DNA from: Ruminococcus flavefaciens AE3010
Lineage (GTDB): Bacteria > Bacillota > Clostridia > Oscillospirales > Ruminococcaceae
Length of the DNA stretch: 64,000 nt
Assembly (NCBI RefSeq): GCF_000526795.1
Contig: NZ_JAGT01000001.1
Coordinates: 2,268,001 to 2,332,000 of the forward strand
Direction: 5' to 3'
The position numbers and the translations under genes are program-made. The notes beneath the pieces are model-generated. The model worked only from the letters and a program-made list of their open reading frames with translations. It had not been told where the DNA came from and made no database searches. Positions within the stretch are counted from its first letter, which is position 1. Every line of letters begins with the position of its first letter. Shown piece after piece: positions 17,159 to 25,902 of this stretch.

Positions 17159-18682
17159 ATGAAGGCTGCTGCTGTTTTCAGCGACAATATGGTGCTGCAG
17201 CGAAACAAGAATATCCGCGTTTTCGGTACTTGCAGCAAAAATGAAAAGATCATAAACGTCTGTATCCCCGAGCTTGAAAGCTCCGCAAGGGCCATGGTAA
17301 AAAACGGCAGGTGGGAGGCGGTGCTCCCGCCGCGAAAGGAGTACAACTCATGTACTCTGGAAATATCCTGCGGCGCTGTCAAGAAAATATTCCGTAACGT
17401 TGCCATAGGTGAGGTCTGGCTGGCAGGAGGTCAGTCAAATATGGAGTTCGAGCTGCAGAACGAGCGCAAGGGCGCTGCGGCTCTGGCAGGCTGCTACAAC
17501 GAGAATGTCAGATTCTACTATACGCCTAAATGCCCAATGCTTGACGACGAGCTGACAGCTGCCGAGGCGGAGACCTGCTGGTGCACGCCCTCTCCCGACA
17601 AGGCAAGGGCATGGTCGGCTGTGGGATACTACTTCGCAAAGGAGCTCAGCCGCAGACTGGGCGTTACCGTGGGAATTATCGGCTGCAACTGGGGCGGCTC
17701 CTCCGCTTCCGCATGGATAAGCCGTGACTATCTCAGCTGCGACAAGCGCCTGAGCCCATACCTGGACGAGTACGACAGTGCCATAGAGGGCAAGTCCGAC
17801 GAGGAGATGATAGCCGAGTACGACGAGTACAGCACCTATCAGAGTGCATGGGAGAAGCGCGTGGCTGCGTTCTACGCTCAGAAGCCCGACGCCAACTGGA
17901 CAGAGATAATCGAAAACTGCGGCGAGAACCGCTACCCCGGACCTCACAGTATCAAAAACCCACTGCGTCCCTGCGGTCTGTATGAGACTATGGTGAGCAG
18001 GATAGCTCCGTATACGCTGGCAGGAGTTCTGTGGTATCAGGGCGAGTCCGACGACCACCGTCCCAATACATACGAAATACTGCTGAAGCTCCTTATCGAG
18101 AACTGGCGCGACCTCTGGAAAGACAAGGAGCTGCCCTTTATGATAGTACAGCTGCCAATGTTCAAATATATCGACGACGCTGACACAAAGAGCTGGGCGC
18201 TTATACGCGAGGCTCAGGAGAACGTTTTCAAAACCGTGAAGAATACAGGTCTGGCAGTATGCCTTGACTGCGGAGAGCTGAACAATATCCACCCCACGGA
18301 CAAGTCTCAGGTAGCTCACAGACTCTATCTACAGGCTATGAGCGAGGTGTACAAGGTCATCACACGCCGCGATTCACTGCCGCCTATGTACGATAACTAT
18401 GAAGTCATCGGCAATGCCATGCTCATACACCTGACCAACTGCGAAATGGGTCTGGGCGGCAAGGACGAGCACTGTCTCGACGGCTTTGAGATAGCAGGCT
18501 CGGACGGCGTATATTACCCTGCCGAGGCAACGGTAAGGCTGCCCTATATCGAGCTCCGCAGCAGCAAGGTAAAGGTGCCTGCCGCGGCACGCTTCAAGTG
18601 GACGAACTACGCGGACGTGGGACTTTTCGGTATCAACGACATGCCCCTGCCGCCATTCCGCACCGACAAATACAATGACTAA
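17159..18682 (+). CDS. SGNH-type sialate O-acetylesterase family carbohydrate esterase
   Basis: 507 aa, RBS GAGGTGAA. Block I is GEVWLAGGQSNMEFEL (near residue 84-100; the Ser of GQSNM is the predicted nucleophile). An oxyanion Gly/Asn region occurs at IIGCNWGGSSASAWIS. VLWYQGESDD is the typical SASA-domain motif, and the Asp/His of the triad is likely in CLDCGELNNIHPTDK. Family members remove acetyl groups from sialic acids or plant polysaccharides. No signal peptide is seen, so it likely acts on imported oligosaccharides in the cytoplasm. coaX follows 18 nt later. Confidence 0.85.
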   Translation: MKAAAVFSDNMVLQRNKNIRVFGTCSKNEKIINVCIPELESSARAMVKNGRWEAVLPPRKEYNSCTLEISCGAVKKIFRNVAIGEVWLAGGQSNMEFELQNERKGAAALAGCYNENVRFYYTPKCPMLDDELTAAEAETCWCTPSPDKARAWSAVGYYFAKELSRRLGVTVGIIGCNWGGSSASAWISRDYLSCDKRLSPYLDEYDSAIEGKSDEEMIAEYDEYSTYQSAWEKRVAAFYAQKPDANWTEIIENCGENRYPGPHSIKNPLRPCGLYETMVSRIAPYTLAGVLWYQGESDDHRPNTYEILLKLLIENWRDLWKDKELPFMIVQLPMFKYIDDADTKSWALIREAQENVFKTVKNTGLAVCLDCGELNNIHPTDKSQVAHRLYLQAMSEVYKVITRRDSLPPMYDNYEVIGNAMLIHLTNCEMGLGGKDEHCLDGFEIAGSDGVYYPAEATVRLPYIELRSSKVKVPAAARFKWTNYADVGLFGINDMPLPPFRTDKYND

Positions 18683-18700
18683 TTTCAAAGGAGATTATTT

Positions 18701-19471
18701 ATGCTTTTAGCAGTAGACATCGGAAATACAAACATCGTTTTCGGCTGTGTTGACGACAAAGAGGAGGTAGTTCTCTTCGAGCGCATCAGCACCGACCACA
18801 ACGCTACAGCCGCTGAGTACGCAGTACTTATCAAGACTATTCTGGAAATGAACAGCTTCAATATCTCGGATATCGACGACGCTATCATGTCCTCAGTAGT
18901 TCCCTCGGTGACGAACACCGTAAAGGAAGCGGTCCGCAAGCTCTTCGGCGTTGACGTGATGATGGCAGGTCCGGGAGTAAAGACAGGTCTCAATATCCTC
19001 ATCGATAACCCTGCACAGCTGGGAAGCGATCAGGCTGTGGACGCTGTTGCGGCTATAAATCAGTACCCCGTGCCCCTTATTATCATTGATATGGGTACTG
19101 CTACGACTCTTTCAGTGGTGGACAGCAAAAAGAACTACCGCGGCGGACTTATCCTCACGGGTATGAAAGTAGCAGCAGACGCTCTCACAGCAAGAACTGC
19201 ACAGCTCCCCAAGGTAAACTTTGAGGTGCCTGCTCACGTTATCGGCACAAATACTATCGACTGCTTAAAGAGCGGTATCCTCTACTCGAATGCAAGCGCT
19301 CTGGACGGTATCATCGACCGTATCGAGGAGGAACTGGGCGAGAAGTGTACAGCTGTAGCTACGGGAGGTCTCTCCGAGCTGGTAGTGCCGCTGTGCAGGA
19401 GGGATATTATCCTTGATAATAATCTGCTCATCAAGGGACTGGCGATAATCTACAAGAAAAACAAGAAGTAA
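18701..19471 (+). CDS. coaX: type III pantothenate kinase
   Basis: First step of CoA synthesis; CoaX-type kinases are not feedback inhibited by CoA. 256 aa. Motifs: LLAVDIGNTNIVFGCVDD at the start (ASKHA phosphate 1), the pantothenate-binding GPGVKTGLNI, QLGSDQAVDAVAA, LIIIDMGTATTLSVVD (phosphate 2), GGLILTGMKVAADAL and TVAxGGL-like AVATGGLSELV. RBS AAAGGAGAT. The stop is directly followed by a dispersed repeat (GCAGCGTGACGCTGC). Confidence 0.95.
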   Translation: MLLAVDIGNTNIVFGCVDDKEEVVLFERISTDHNATAAEYAVLIKTILEMNSFNISDIDDAIMSSVVPSVTNTVKEAVRKLFGVDVMMAGPGVKTGLNILIDNPAQLGSDQAVDAVAAINQYPVPLIIIDMGTATTLSVVDSKKNYRGGLILTGMKVAADALTARTAQLPKVNFEVPAHVIGTNTIDCLKSGILYSNASALDGIIDRIEEELGEKCTAVATGGLSELVVPLCRRDIILDNNLLIKGLAIIYKKNKK

Positions 19472-19680
19472 GCAGCGTGACGCTGCACCCTTGCCACGTT
19501 GTCGCTCGGCGTGGAGCCCGCGCTGCTTTGCCATGTTGTCGCTCGGCGTGGAGCCCGCGCTGCTTTGCCATGTTGTCGCTCGGCGCGGAGCCCGCGCTGC
19601 CTTGCCACGTTGTCGCTCGTAAACTCGCTCACTCTTATAGCAAACGACAATCGTACATCGCTTACAGCACTATAAGTACG
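19472..19680 (+). repeat. dispersed repeat, copy 2, with internal expansion
   Basis: GCAGCGTGACGCTGCACCC to CATCGTACATCGCTTACAGC, as at 454-560 but about 100 bp longer because of an internal tandem repeat at 19493-19621. Confidence 0.8.
19493..19621 (+). repeat. 37-bp tandem repeat, about 3.5 units
   Basis: Unit begins GCCACGTTGTCGCTCGGCG and continues TGGAGCCCGCGCTGCTTT. Units start near 19493, 19530, 19567 and 19604 (partial). Differences are single bases (CACG/CATG, GTGG/GCGG). Confidence 0.85.
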
Positions 19681-19689
19681 CCGAGCCCA

Positions 19690-19865
19690 CGAATGGGATT
19701 CCAAAGGGAGTATACTCCCTTTGGTCAGGTCAAGGGCTGACAGCCCTTGTGGGGCGTGGGGCAAAGCCCTGCAGTTACAAAGCGCTCCGCAAGGGTGAAT
19801 TCCGAAAACAATCCAGTGAATTGTTTTCGGAAGAGGGACGCCCTGCAAGAGAGGGCGTCCCTTAA
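19690..19865 (+). repeat. multi-hairpin intergenic element
   Basis: A chain of palindromes: CCAAAGGGAGTATACTCCCTTTGG (in part), CAAGGGCTGACAGCCCTTG, GGGGCAAAGCCC, CCGAAAACAATCCAGTGAATTGTTTTCGG (in part) and GGGACGCCC...GGGCGTCCC. No coding frame. Looks like a non-autonomous repeat element or structured RNA. Confidence 0.65.
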
Positions 19866-19889
19866 AAAATGACTTTATAAATACCACGA

Positions 19890-19925
19890 AAAAAGCTCTG
19901 TTTCATTACAAAACAGAGCTTTTTC
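19890..19925. terminator. bidirectional terminator between coaX and araD
   Basis: AAAAAGCTCTGTTT-CATTAC-AAAACAGAGCTTTTT: symmetric stem with A and T runs, serving the convergent coaX (+) and araD (-) transcripts. Confidence 0.9.
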
Positions 19926-19971
19926 CGGTAATTGGAGAGAAAAATCCTTTTTAAAAGTGAGGTCTTTAAAT

Positions 19972-20658
19972 TTATTTTTGTCCGTAGTAGGCGTTGGCGC
20001 CATGCTTACGGAAAAAATGCTTATCAAGCAATCGCTGCGGCATATTCGGCGTGTCGGAGCGGAGAGTCTTTGTTATCCACGCCATTGCGGAAAGCTCCTC
20101 CAGCACCACTGAATTATGCACGGCTTCCATGCAGTCCTTGCCCCACACGAATGGACCGTGGTTTGCAACAAGGGCAGCAGGGATATTTTCATAGTTTTTG
20201 CAGCACTCAACGATGACCTTGCCTGTTTCAAGCTCGTATTCACCGTTTACCTCTGCGTCTGTCATCTCGCGTGTACAGGGTATCTCGCCGTAGAAATAGT
20301 CCCCGTGGGTAGTACCTAAGGGCGGTATACCCATGCAAGCCTGCGCAAAGGACGTTGCGTAGCGGCTGTGAGTGTGGACTACTCCGCATACTCCCTCGAA
20401 ATTCCTGTATATCTCAAGATGTGTGGGAGTGTCGCTTGACGGGGAGAGCCTGCCCTCCACTTTTTTTCCGTCAAGTGTCAGGACTACTATATCCTCAGCC
20501 GTCATGGTGTCGTACTCGACACCGCTGGGCTTTATGGCGATAAGTCCCGATTCGCGGTCGTATTCGCTGACATTGCCCCATGTGAAGGTAACAAGTCCGT
20601 ACTTCGGGAGAAGCAGGTTTGCCCTCAGCACACGCTCTTTCAGCTCCTTAACGTCCAT
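19972..20658 (-). CDS. araD: L-ribulose-5-phosphate 4-epimerase
   Basis: Converts L-ribulose-5-P to D-xylulose-5-P, the last step of L-arabinose use. Start ATG 20658 (DVKELKERVL), 9 nt after GGAG; another ATG 9 nt earlier touches the RBS. 228 aa, class II aldolase fold. Motifs: LVTFTWGNVSEYDRESGLIAIKPSGV, the zinc histidines in VVHTHSRYATSFAQA (HxH) with a later ALVANHGPFVWG (third His), and GTTHGDYFYGEIPCTR. It overlaps the end of araA by 11 bp, so coupled. Last gene of the minus-strand arabinose operon. Confidence 0.95.
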   Translation of the reverse strand: MDVKELKERVLRANLLLPKYGLVTFTWGNVSEYDRESGLIAIKPSGVEYDTMTAEDIVVLTLDGKKVEGRLSPSSDTPTHLEIYRNFEGVCGVVHTHSRYATSFAQACMGIPPLGTTHGDYFYGEIPCTREMTDAEVNGEYELETGKVIVECCKNYENIPAALVANHGPFVWGKDCMEAVHNSVVLEELSAMAWITKTLRSDTPNMPQRLLDKHFFRKHGANAYYGQK

Positions 20659-22081
20659 ATATAACATCTCCGATCATGATGTCGCGTTCAAGTCCGTTCA
20701 CGGTAGTATCTTTGTTGATAACAACGAGCTCGATACCCATGATACGTGCGAAGCTTCTAACAGCTTCATCGGATATATCGTAGGAAAGAACGGTATGATG
20801 TGCTCCGCCTGCGATTATCCAGCATTCAAGTCCATCAAGGAAGGACGGTGCAGGTCTCCACATAGTTCTTGCAACAGGGAGATTGGGCATTGACTGGAAC
20901 GGCTTTACGCACTCGATATCCTGCTGGATAAGTCTGAGTCTGCCGCCGATGTCGATAAGGGAGAGCACCTTTGCAGAGCCTGCCTTGCCCTCGAAAACTA
21001 TTCTTGCAGGGGGCTCCTTGCCGCCGATACCCAGCTTGTGGACCTCGATACGGGGTCTGTCAGCTGCGATAGAGGGGCAAACCTCCAGCATATGTGAGCC
21101 AAGAATGAGCTCCTGCTTGTAATCGTATGTGTAGTCCTCCATGAAAGAGGTATTTCCCTCGGGATACATAGCCTTGACGATAGCTGTCATGCCTGCGGTC
21201 TTCCAGTCACCCTCAGCGCCGAAGCCGTAGCCCTTGTGCATAAGGTGCTGTGTAGCCAGTCCGGGAAGCTGCTTCATGCCGTGAAGATCCTCAAAGGTAT
21301 TGGAATATGCCTTTGCGCCCTCGCGGACGAGAATCTTCTCAATAGCTATCTCTTCACGAGCCTGATATCTGATAGTCTCCTCGTCTTCCTTCTTGTAGTC
21401 GTAGAGCTCTGCGTACTCTTTCATAAGAGCGTCTATCTCTGCGTCTGTAACGGCATTCATTATCTCAACGAGATCGCCTACTGCAAAGGTATTTACCTGC
21501 CAGCCAAGCTTGAGCTGTGCTTCGATCTTGTCGCCCTCGGTAACTGCTACCTCGCGCATATTATCGCCGAAACGGACAATCTTCAGGCTCTTGCTGAACA
21601 TAACGCCTACAGCGGCGCGCTGCCACTCGGCTATCTTAGCCTGGACCTCGGGATCCTGCCAGTGACCTGCAACAACGGCTCTCGGCATACGGAGCCTTGC
21701 TCCGATAAAGCCGTGCTCTCTGTCGCCGTGAGCGGACTGGTGAAGGTTCATGTAGTCCATATCTATAGCTTCATTTGGGATAGTCTCATTGAACTGTGTG
21801 TGGAAGTGGAGCCATGGCTTCTGGAGAAGCGCAAGTCCGTTTATCCACATCTTTGAGGGTGAGAATGTGTGGCAGAATGTGATAACTCCTGCGCACTCGT
21901 CGTCAAAGTTAGCCTCCTTGATGATACGCTGTATCTCGGACTCCGTCTTTACTGTGCTTTTGTACTCAACAGGGAAAGGAAGCTTCAATCCTGCTACGAT
22001 CTTTTTTGAGTCTTCATCTACCTGTCTGAGCGTTTCCTCGCCGTATAAAAACTGGGAGCCTGTTATAAACCAAAATTTCAT
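20648..22081 (-). CDS. araA: L-arabinose isomerase
   Basis: Isomerises L-arabinose to L-ribulose. 477 aa, slightly under the Bacillus/E. coli length (about 500). Begins FWFITGSQFLYGEETLRQV, with FCHTFSPSKMWINGL, LHFHTQFN, the catalytic/metal region GFGAEGDWKTAGM (Glu), FMEDYTYD (Glu) and SHMLEVCPSIA (His), and a C-terminal ELVVINKDT. All the Mn-binding Glu/His motifs are visible. It follows the kinase gene after 16 nt. Confidence 0.96.
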   Translation of the reverse strand: MKFWFITGSQFLYGEETLRQVDEDSKKIVAGLKLPFPVEYKSTVKTESEIQRIIKEANFDDECAGVITFCHTFSPSKMWINGLALLQKPWLHFHTQFNETIPNEAIDMDYMNLHQSAHGDREHGFIGARLRMPRAVVAGHWQDPEVQAKIAEWQRAAVGVMFSKSLKIVRFGDNMREVAVTEGDKIEAQLKLGWQVNTFAVGDLVEIMNAVTDAEIDALMKEYAELYDYKKEDEETIRYQAREEIAIEKILVREGAKAYSNTFEDLHGMKQLPGLATQHLMHKGYGFGAEGDWKTAGMTAIVKAMYPEGNTSFMEDYTYDYKQELILGSHMLEVCPSIAADRPRIEVHKLGIGGKEPPARIVFEGKAGSAKVLSLIDIGGRLRLIQQDIECVKPFQSMPNLPVARTMWRPAPSFLDGLECWIIAGGAHHTVLSYDISDEAVRSFARIMGIELVVINKDTTVNGLERDIMIGDVIYGR

Positions 22082-22097
22082 CCTTTATCAATCCTTT

Positions 22098-23687
22098 CTA
22101 TTCCTCGGAGGCTGCTGCTCTTACAGCCGAAAGTCCCGAGAGGTATTTCTTCATATACGCATTGAGACCGTCAACGTCTTCCTTTGCAGGAGATACCGTG
22201 CTGCCTTTCATATCCGCAAACACTCTTGTGCTGAGATAATCCGACAGCGTTTCGCCGCTGTTCCTGTCAGCCATATATGAAGCAAGAAGCGCTATTCCCC
22301 ACGCTCCGCCCTCGCCTGCTGTCTGCATTAGGGTAACGTCAGCACCCAATGCGGCTGCAAGGAAATTCTGCGTAGGTACAGGCGTCTTGAAAAATCCGCC
22401 GTGAGCATATATCCTTTCAAGGCTTACGTGCTCCTGCTCGGTGAGTATATCCATGCCTGCCTTTAATGCGGCTACGCAGGAATATACCAGACTGCGCATA
22501 AAATCCCTGATATTGAATGCAGTATCGGGACTGCGCATGAGAAGCGGAAGTCCGTTCTTGATGCCTGTTACGGGCTCGCCTGCATAGTAATTGTAAGAGA
22601 TAACGCCGTTACAGTCGGGAGCGCCCTCTGCTGCAAGGCTGTAGAGCTTGTCGTAGAGCTGTCCCTTTGGCATATCCACGCCGATCTCTTTCAGGAATCC
22701 GCCGAAGATACCGAACCATGCATCAAGGTCGGAGGTACAGCTGTTGCAGTGTACCATAGCCACGGGATCTCCGCAGGGAGTAGTGACGATATCTATCTCG
22801 CGGTGAACCGCCGACAGGTCTTTTTCAAGAACTATCATGGAGAAGATAGATGTGCCTGCGGAAACGTTTCCTGTTCTGGGAGTTATGCTGTTTGTGGCTG
22901 CCATACCTGTCTGTGCGTCGCCCTCAGGGGGACAGAACGGTATATCGCCGCGGAATGATCCCGTAGGATCAAGGAGCTTTGCGCCCTCCGCCATAAGTCT
23001 GCCTGCACACTCGCCTGCGGGAACTATACGGGGAAGTATGTCTGCAAGCTTTTTAGTGAGAGCTGTGCCCTCTGCAAGCTTGTCGAACTTTGCCATCATA
23101 GCGCTGTTATAATCGCAGGTCTTTGAGTCTATGGGGAAGATTCCCGAAGCGTCGCCTGCGCCTATGACCTTTTCGCCTGTGAGGATATAGTGTACATATC
23201 CTGCAAGGGTGGTCATAAATGAGAGCCTGCCAATGTGGGGCTCCTTGTTCAGCATTGCCTGATACAGGTGAGCTATGCTCCAGCGCTGCGGGATATTGAA
23301 GCTGAACTCCTCAGTGAGCTTGTCGGCAGCCTCCTCGGTCATGGTATTGCGCCATGTCCTGAAGGGTACCAGCTGCTCATCATTTTCATCAAATGCCAGA
23401 TAGCCGTGCATCATAGCCGATATGCCAATGGCAGCGGCTGTCTCCAGCTTTACGCCGTATGCTTCCTCAACATTTTTCATAAGTTCGGCAAAGCATTCCT
23501 GCAATCCTTTTCTGACGCTGTCAAGTGAATAGGTCCATACTCCGTCAAGCATCTCGTTCTGCCAGTCGTGAACGCCCGATGCCAGCGGCGAGTGGTCCCC
23601 GCCTATAAGGACCGCTTTGATACGTGTGGAACCAAATTCGATACCTATTACCGCTTTGCCGTTCTTTATTTCTTCTGCACTGCTCAT
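22098..23687 (-). CDS. araB: FGGY-family kinase, putative L-ribulokinase
   Basis: 529 aa. Start ATG 23687 (SSAEEIKNG), with AAGGAG on the minus strand at 23700-23695 and a 4-bp overlap with the upstream permease. The N-terminal ASKHA phosphate loop is IGIEFGSTRIKAVLI; then ISAMMHGYLAF, a substrate region PFRTWRNTMTEEAA and C-terminal YAHGGFFKTP...GEGGAWGIALLA. It is unlike classical proteobacterial AraB and resembles the Bacteroides-type ribulokinase often annotated as ATPase. The function as ribulokinase is inferred from its place between transporter and araA/araD. Confidence 0.85.
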   Translation of the reverse strand: MSSAEEIKNGKAVIGIEFGSTRIKAVLIGGDHSPLASGVHDWQNEMLDGVWTYSLDSVRKGLQECFAELMKNVEEAYGVKLETAAAIGISAMMHGYLAFDENDEQLVPFRTWRNTMTEEAADKLTEEFSFNIPQRWSIAHLYQAMLNKEPHIGRLSFMTTLAGYVHYILTGEKVIGAGDASGIFPIDSKTCDYNSAMMAKFDKLAEGTALTKKLADILPRIVPAGECAGRLMAEGAKLLDPTGSFRGDIPFCPPEGDAQTGMAATNSITPRTGNVSAGTSIFSMIVLEKDLSAVHREIDIVTTPCGDPVAMVHCNSCTSDLDAWFGIFGGFLKEIGVDMPKGQLYDKLYSLAAEGAPDCNGVISYNYYAGEPVTGIKNGLPLLMRSPDTAFNIRDFMRSLVYSCVAALKAGMDILTEQEHVSLERIYAHGGFFKTPVPTQNFLAAALGADVTLMQTAGEGGAWGIALLASYMADRNSGETLSDYLSTRVFADMKGSTVSPAKEDVDGLNAYMKKYLSGLSAVRAAASEE

Positions 23688-24775
23688 GTTTTTACTCCTT
23701 TTGCTGCTGCGGGCTTTGACGCTGAGAGGTTTGCCTTTTTGCGGCGGGCAATAATGATACTCTGAACTATAAGGAATATGCAAAGCATCGAAGCGTTTGT
23801 GATTCCTGTCCACCATGCCTGGTCAAGTCCGACTGATGATACGATATTCTGAATAAGAGCAAGTGAAAGTACGCCGAAAAACGTGCCTATAATGTTTCCG
23901 ACGCCGCCCGTCAGCATGGTTCCTCCGATGATAGACGAAGCTATCGCGTTCATCTCCGCACCCGTTGCGTGTGATGCAGAACCCGAACCAACGTGCATAA
24001 AATAAACAAATCCACCAATTCCGCCTAATATTCCGCACATGAGGTATGCAAGGAATGTAGTTCTCTTTACGTTTATTCCAAGCATGAGTGCGCTCTGCTT
24101 ATTGCCGCCTACTGCGTAGAAATTACGTCCTGTCTTGGTCCATTTGAGGAAAAGGAAAAGTGCGGCAACGATGAGAAGAGCGATGATAACGCCGATCTCT
24201 ATATAGGCGTCGATATAATCGCCTCTTTTGTTGATCGATCCCATTCCCGGGATTATTATTCTTGTTTCCTTGAGCTTTACGAAAGCCTCGTTCTGTACGT
24301 TGAAGGGGTTTGTATTTACAATGGTAGTCATACCTCTTGCAAAGAACATACCCGCCAGCGTTACTATGAAGGGCTGTATGTCAAGGTAGGCTACAAGGAA
24401 GCCTTGTATAAGTCCGAATGCAAGTCCGATACCGAGAGATATCATTATCGCACCGAACACGCTGCCGCTGTGCATATCAAGGTAAACAGCCGAGCTCATA
24501 CTTACGAGAGCTGCCATTCCGCCGAGAGATATGTCGATACCGCCTGTTATCATGACCAGCGTCATACCGCAGGCAAGTATTATAAGCGCAGCATTGGCAT
24601 TTAGCATATTAAAAAAAGTCTGTGCCTTCAGAAATCCTGCTCCCAGTCCGAAAATAGCGAAAACATACATGAGTATGAATACTATTATGGTTATGGACAT
24701 AAGCAGATTGGTATCTGAGATACCCTTTAACAGATGTCGGCGCGGTGTGCCGGCAGTCATATCTGTTTTCGGCAT
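23684..24775 (-). CDS. sugar ABC transporter permease (RbsC/AraH type)
   Basis: 363 aa integral membrane protein of the BPD_transp_2 family with about 8-10 hydrophobic segments. Motifs typical of CUT2 permeases: ITGGIDISLGGMAALVSM, FNVQN, KWTKTGRNFYAVGGNKQSALMLGI (the EAA-like cytoplasmic loop), and GGTMLTGGVGNIIGTFFG near the end. It is the second of two permeases; CUT2 systems with two different permeases include YtfT/YjfF. The stop overlaps the kinase start (ATGA). Confidence 0.93.
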   Translation of the reverse strand: MPKTDMTAGTPRRHLLKGISDTNLLMSITIIVFILMYVFAIFGLGAGFLKAQTFFNMLNANAALIILACGMTLVMITGGIDISLGGMAALVSMSSAVYLDMHSGSVFGAIMISLGIGLAFGLIQGFLVAYLDIQPFIVTLAGMFFARGMTTIVNTNPFNVQNEAFVKLKETRIIIPGMGSINKRGDYIDAYIEIGVIIALLIVAALFLFLKWTKTGRNFYAVGGNKQSALMLGINVKRTTFLAYLMCGILGGIGGFVYFMHVGSGSASHATGAEMNAIASSIIGGTMLTGGVGNIIGTFFGVLSLALIQNIVSSVGLDQAWWTGITNASMLCIFLIVQSIIIARRKKANLSASKPAAAKGVKT

Positions 24776-24804
24776 ATTTATTCCTCCATTCCACGCTTTG
24801 GTAT

Positions 24805-25902
24805 TCAGCTTTTACTCTCTGCTTTTGCAGGTGAACGCAGGCTCTTGAAAAATGCTGCGATCTTTTCTCTTACGATCGGTGCACTGAGAACTACCAGTGC
24901 GATAACTACTACAGCCTTGTATGCAGGCAGAGCGTCCGATTGTACCTGGAATTTGTAAAGCGTTGTGGTAAGGAACTGGATAACATATGCTCCGAGTATG
25001 GAAGCAGATATGTTGAATTTACCGCCGCTGAGAGAGTTTCCTCCGAGAGCGACTGCCAAAATAGCGTCCATTTCGATGTCCTTTGCAACTACCGAGTAGT
25101 TGATGGTGGACAGTCGGCTGACCTTGATGAATCCTGCGATAGCTACGCACAGACCAAGTATCACATATGTAACGAACTTGATGAGCGCAGGATTAAGACC
25201 ATTCAGACGCGAAGTCTTTTCGTTGATACCGACGGACTGAACATACAACCCGAGGTTGGTGAACTTCAGTGCGAGCCATATCAGTATGAAGCAGGCTACT
25301 GCAATGAAAAACGGCGTCGGTATCGGTATACCTGGTATATATCCCCCGAAATATGTGAATGTCCTGTCACTAACAACAGGAAGCTCATTGTTGTTGATCC
25401 ATGCGGCGATAGAACGTCCCGCAGTGAAAAGTATGAGAGTTGCTACCATAGGCTGTATCTTGAATACGGATACGAGAGCGCCGTTGAATGCGCCGAATAT
25501 CATTGCCACAAGGCAGCTTACAAGAAATGCAACTATTATGGGAGCCTGTAAGGTCTCGGGACGGGAGTTGGTTCCGCAGAGCACTCTGAGTACCACGCTT
25601 CCGCTGATGGCTATGGCAGCTCCCACACTGATATCCTGTCCGCGGGAAGCTGCTGTTACCAGCGTCATTCCGATGGCGAGGATAGCAAGCTCCGAGCCGT
25701 AGTCGATGATCGATATGAGGTTTCCCGAAAGGATCGGGGCTCCGTCACTGTTGTGTCCGAGCGTTATCTTGAAGAACGACGGATCCATGATAAAGTTGAA
25801 TATTGCAAGAATAAGCAGTGCAGCTATAGGTATGAATATCTGCTTTCTCACTATATTTGCAAGAAACGAGCCTTTCTGTGCAGTCTTTGGTGCGGCTGTC
25901 AT
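24805..25902 (-). CDS. sugar ABC transporter permease (CUT2 type, YtfT-like)
   Basis: 365 aa, multi-spanning, starting TAAPKTAQKGSFLANIV then strongly hydrophobic IPIAALLILAIF. Family motifs: TLVTAASRGQDISVGAAIAISG, GRSIAAWINNNELP, YVQSVGINEKTSRLNGLNPALIK and VALGGNSLSGGKFNISAS. It pairs with the next permease to form a heterodimeric channel. Overlaps the end of the ATPase gene by 4 bp and lies 29 bp from the next permease. Confidence 0.93.
   Translation of the reverse strand: MTAAPKTAQKGSFLANIVRKQIFIPIAALLILAIFNFIMDPSFFKITLGHNSDGAPILSGNLISIIDYGSELAILAIGMTLVTAASRGQDISVGAAIAISGSVVLRVLCGTNSRPETLQAPIIVAFLVSCLVAMIFGAFNGALVSVFKIQPMVATLILFTAGRSIAAWINNNELPVVSDRTFTYFGGYIPGIPIPTPFFIAVACFILIWLALKFTNLGLYVQSVGINEKTSRLNGLNPALIKFVTYVILGLCVAIAGFIKVSRLSTINYSVVAKDIEMDAILAVALGGNSLSGGKFNISASILGAYVIQFLTTTLYKFQVQSDALPAYKAVVVIALVVLSAPIVREKIAAFFKSLRSPAKAESKS

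Noticed and set aside
19477-19740. 87-codon ORF on + and 145-codon ORF on -
   Set aside because: Both translate the 37-bp tandem repeat; repetitive peptides without initiation signals.
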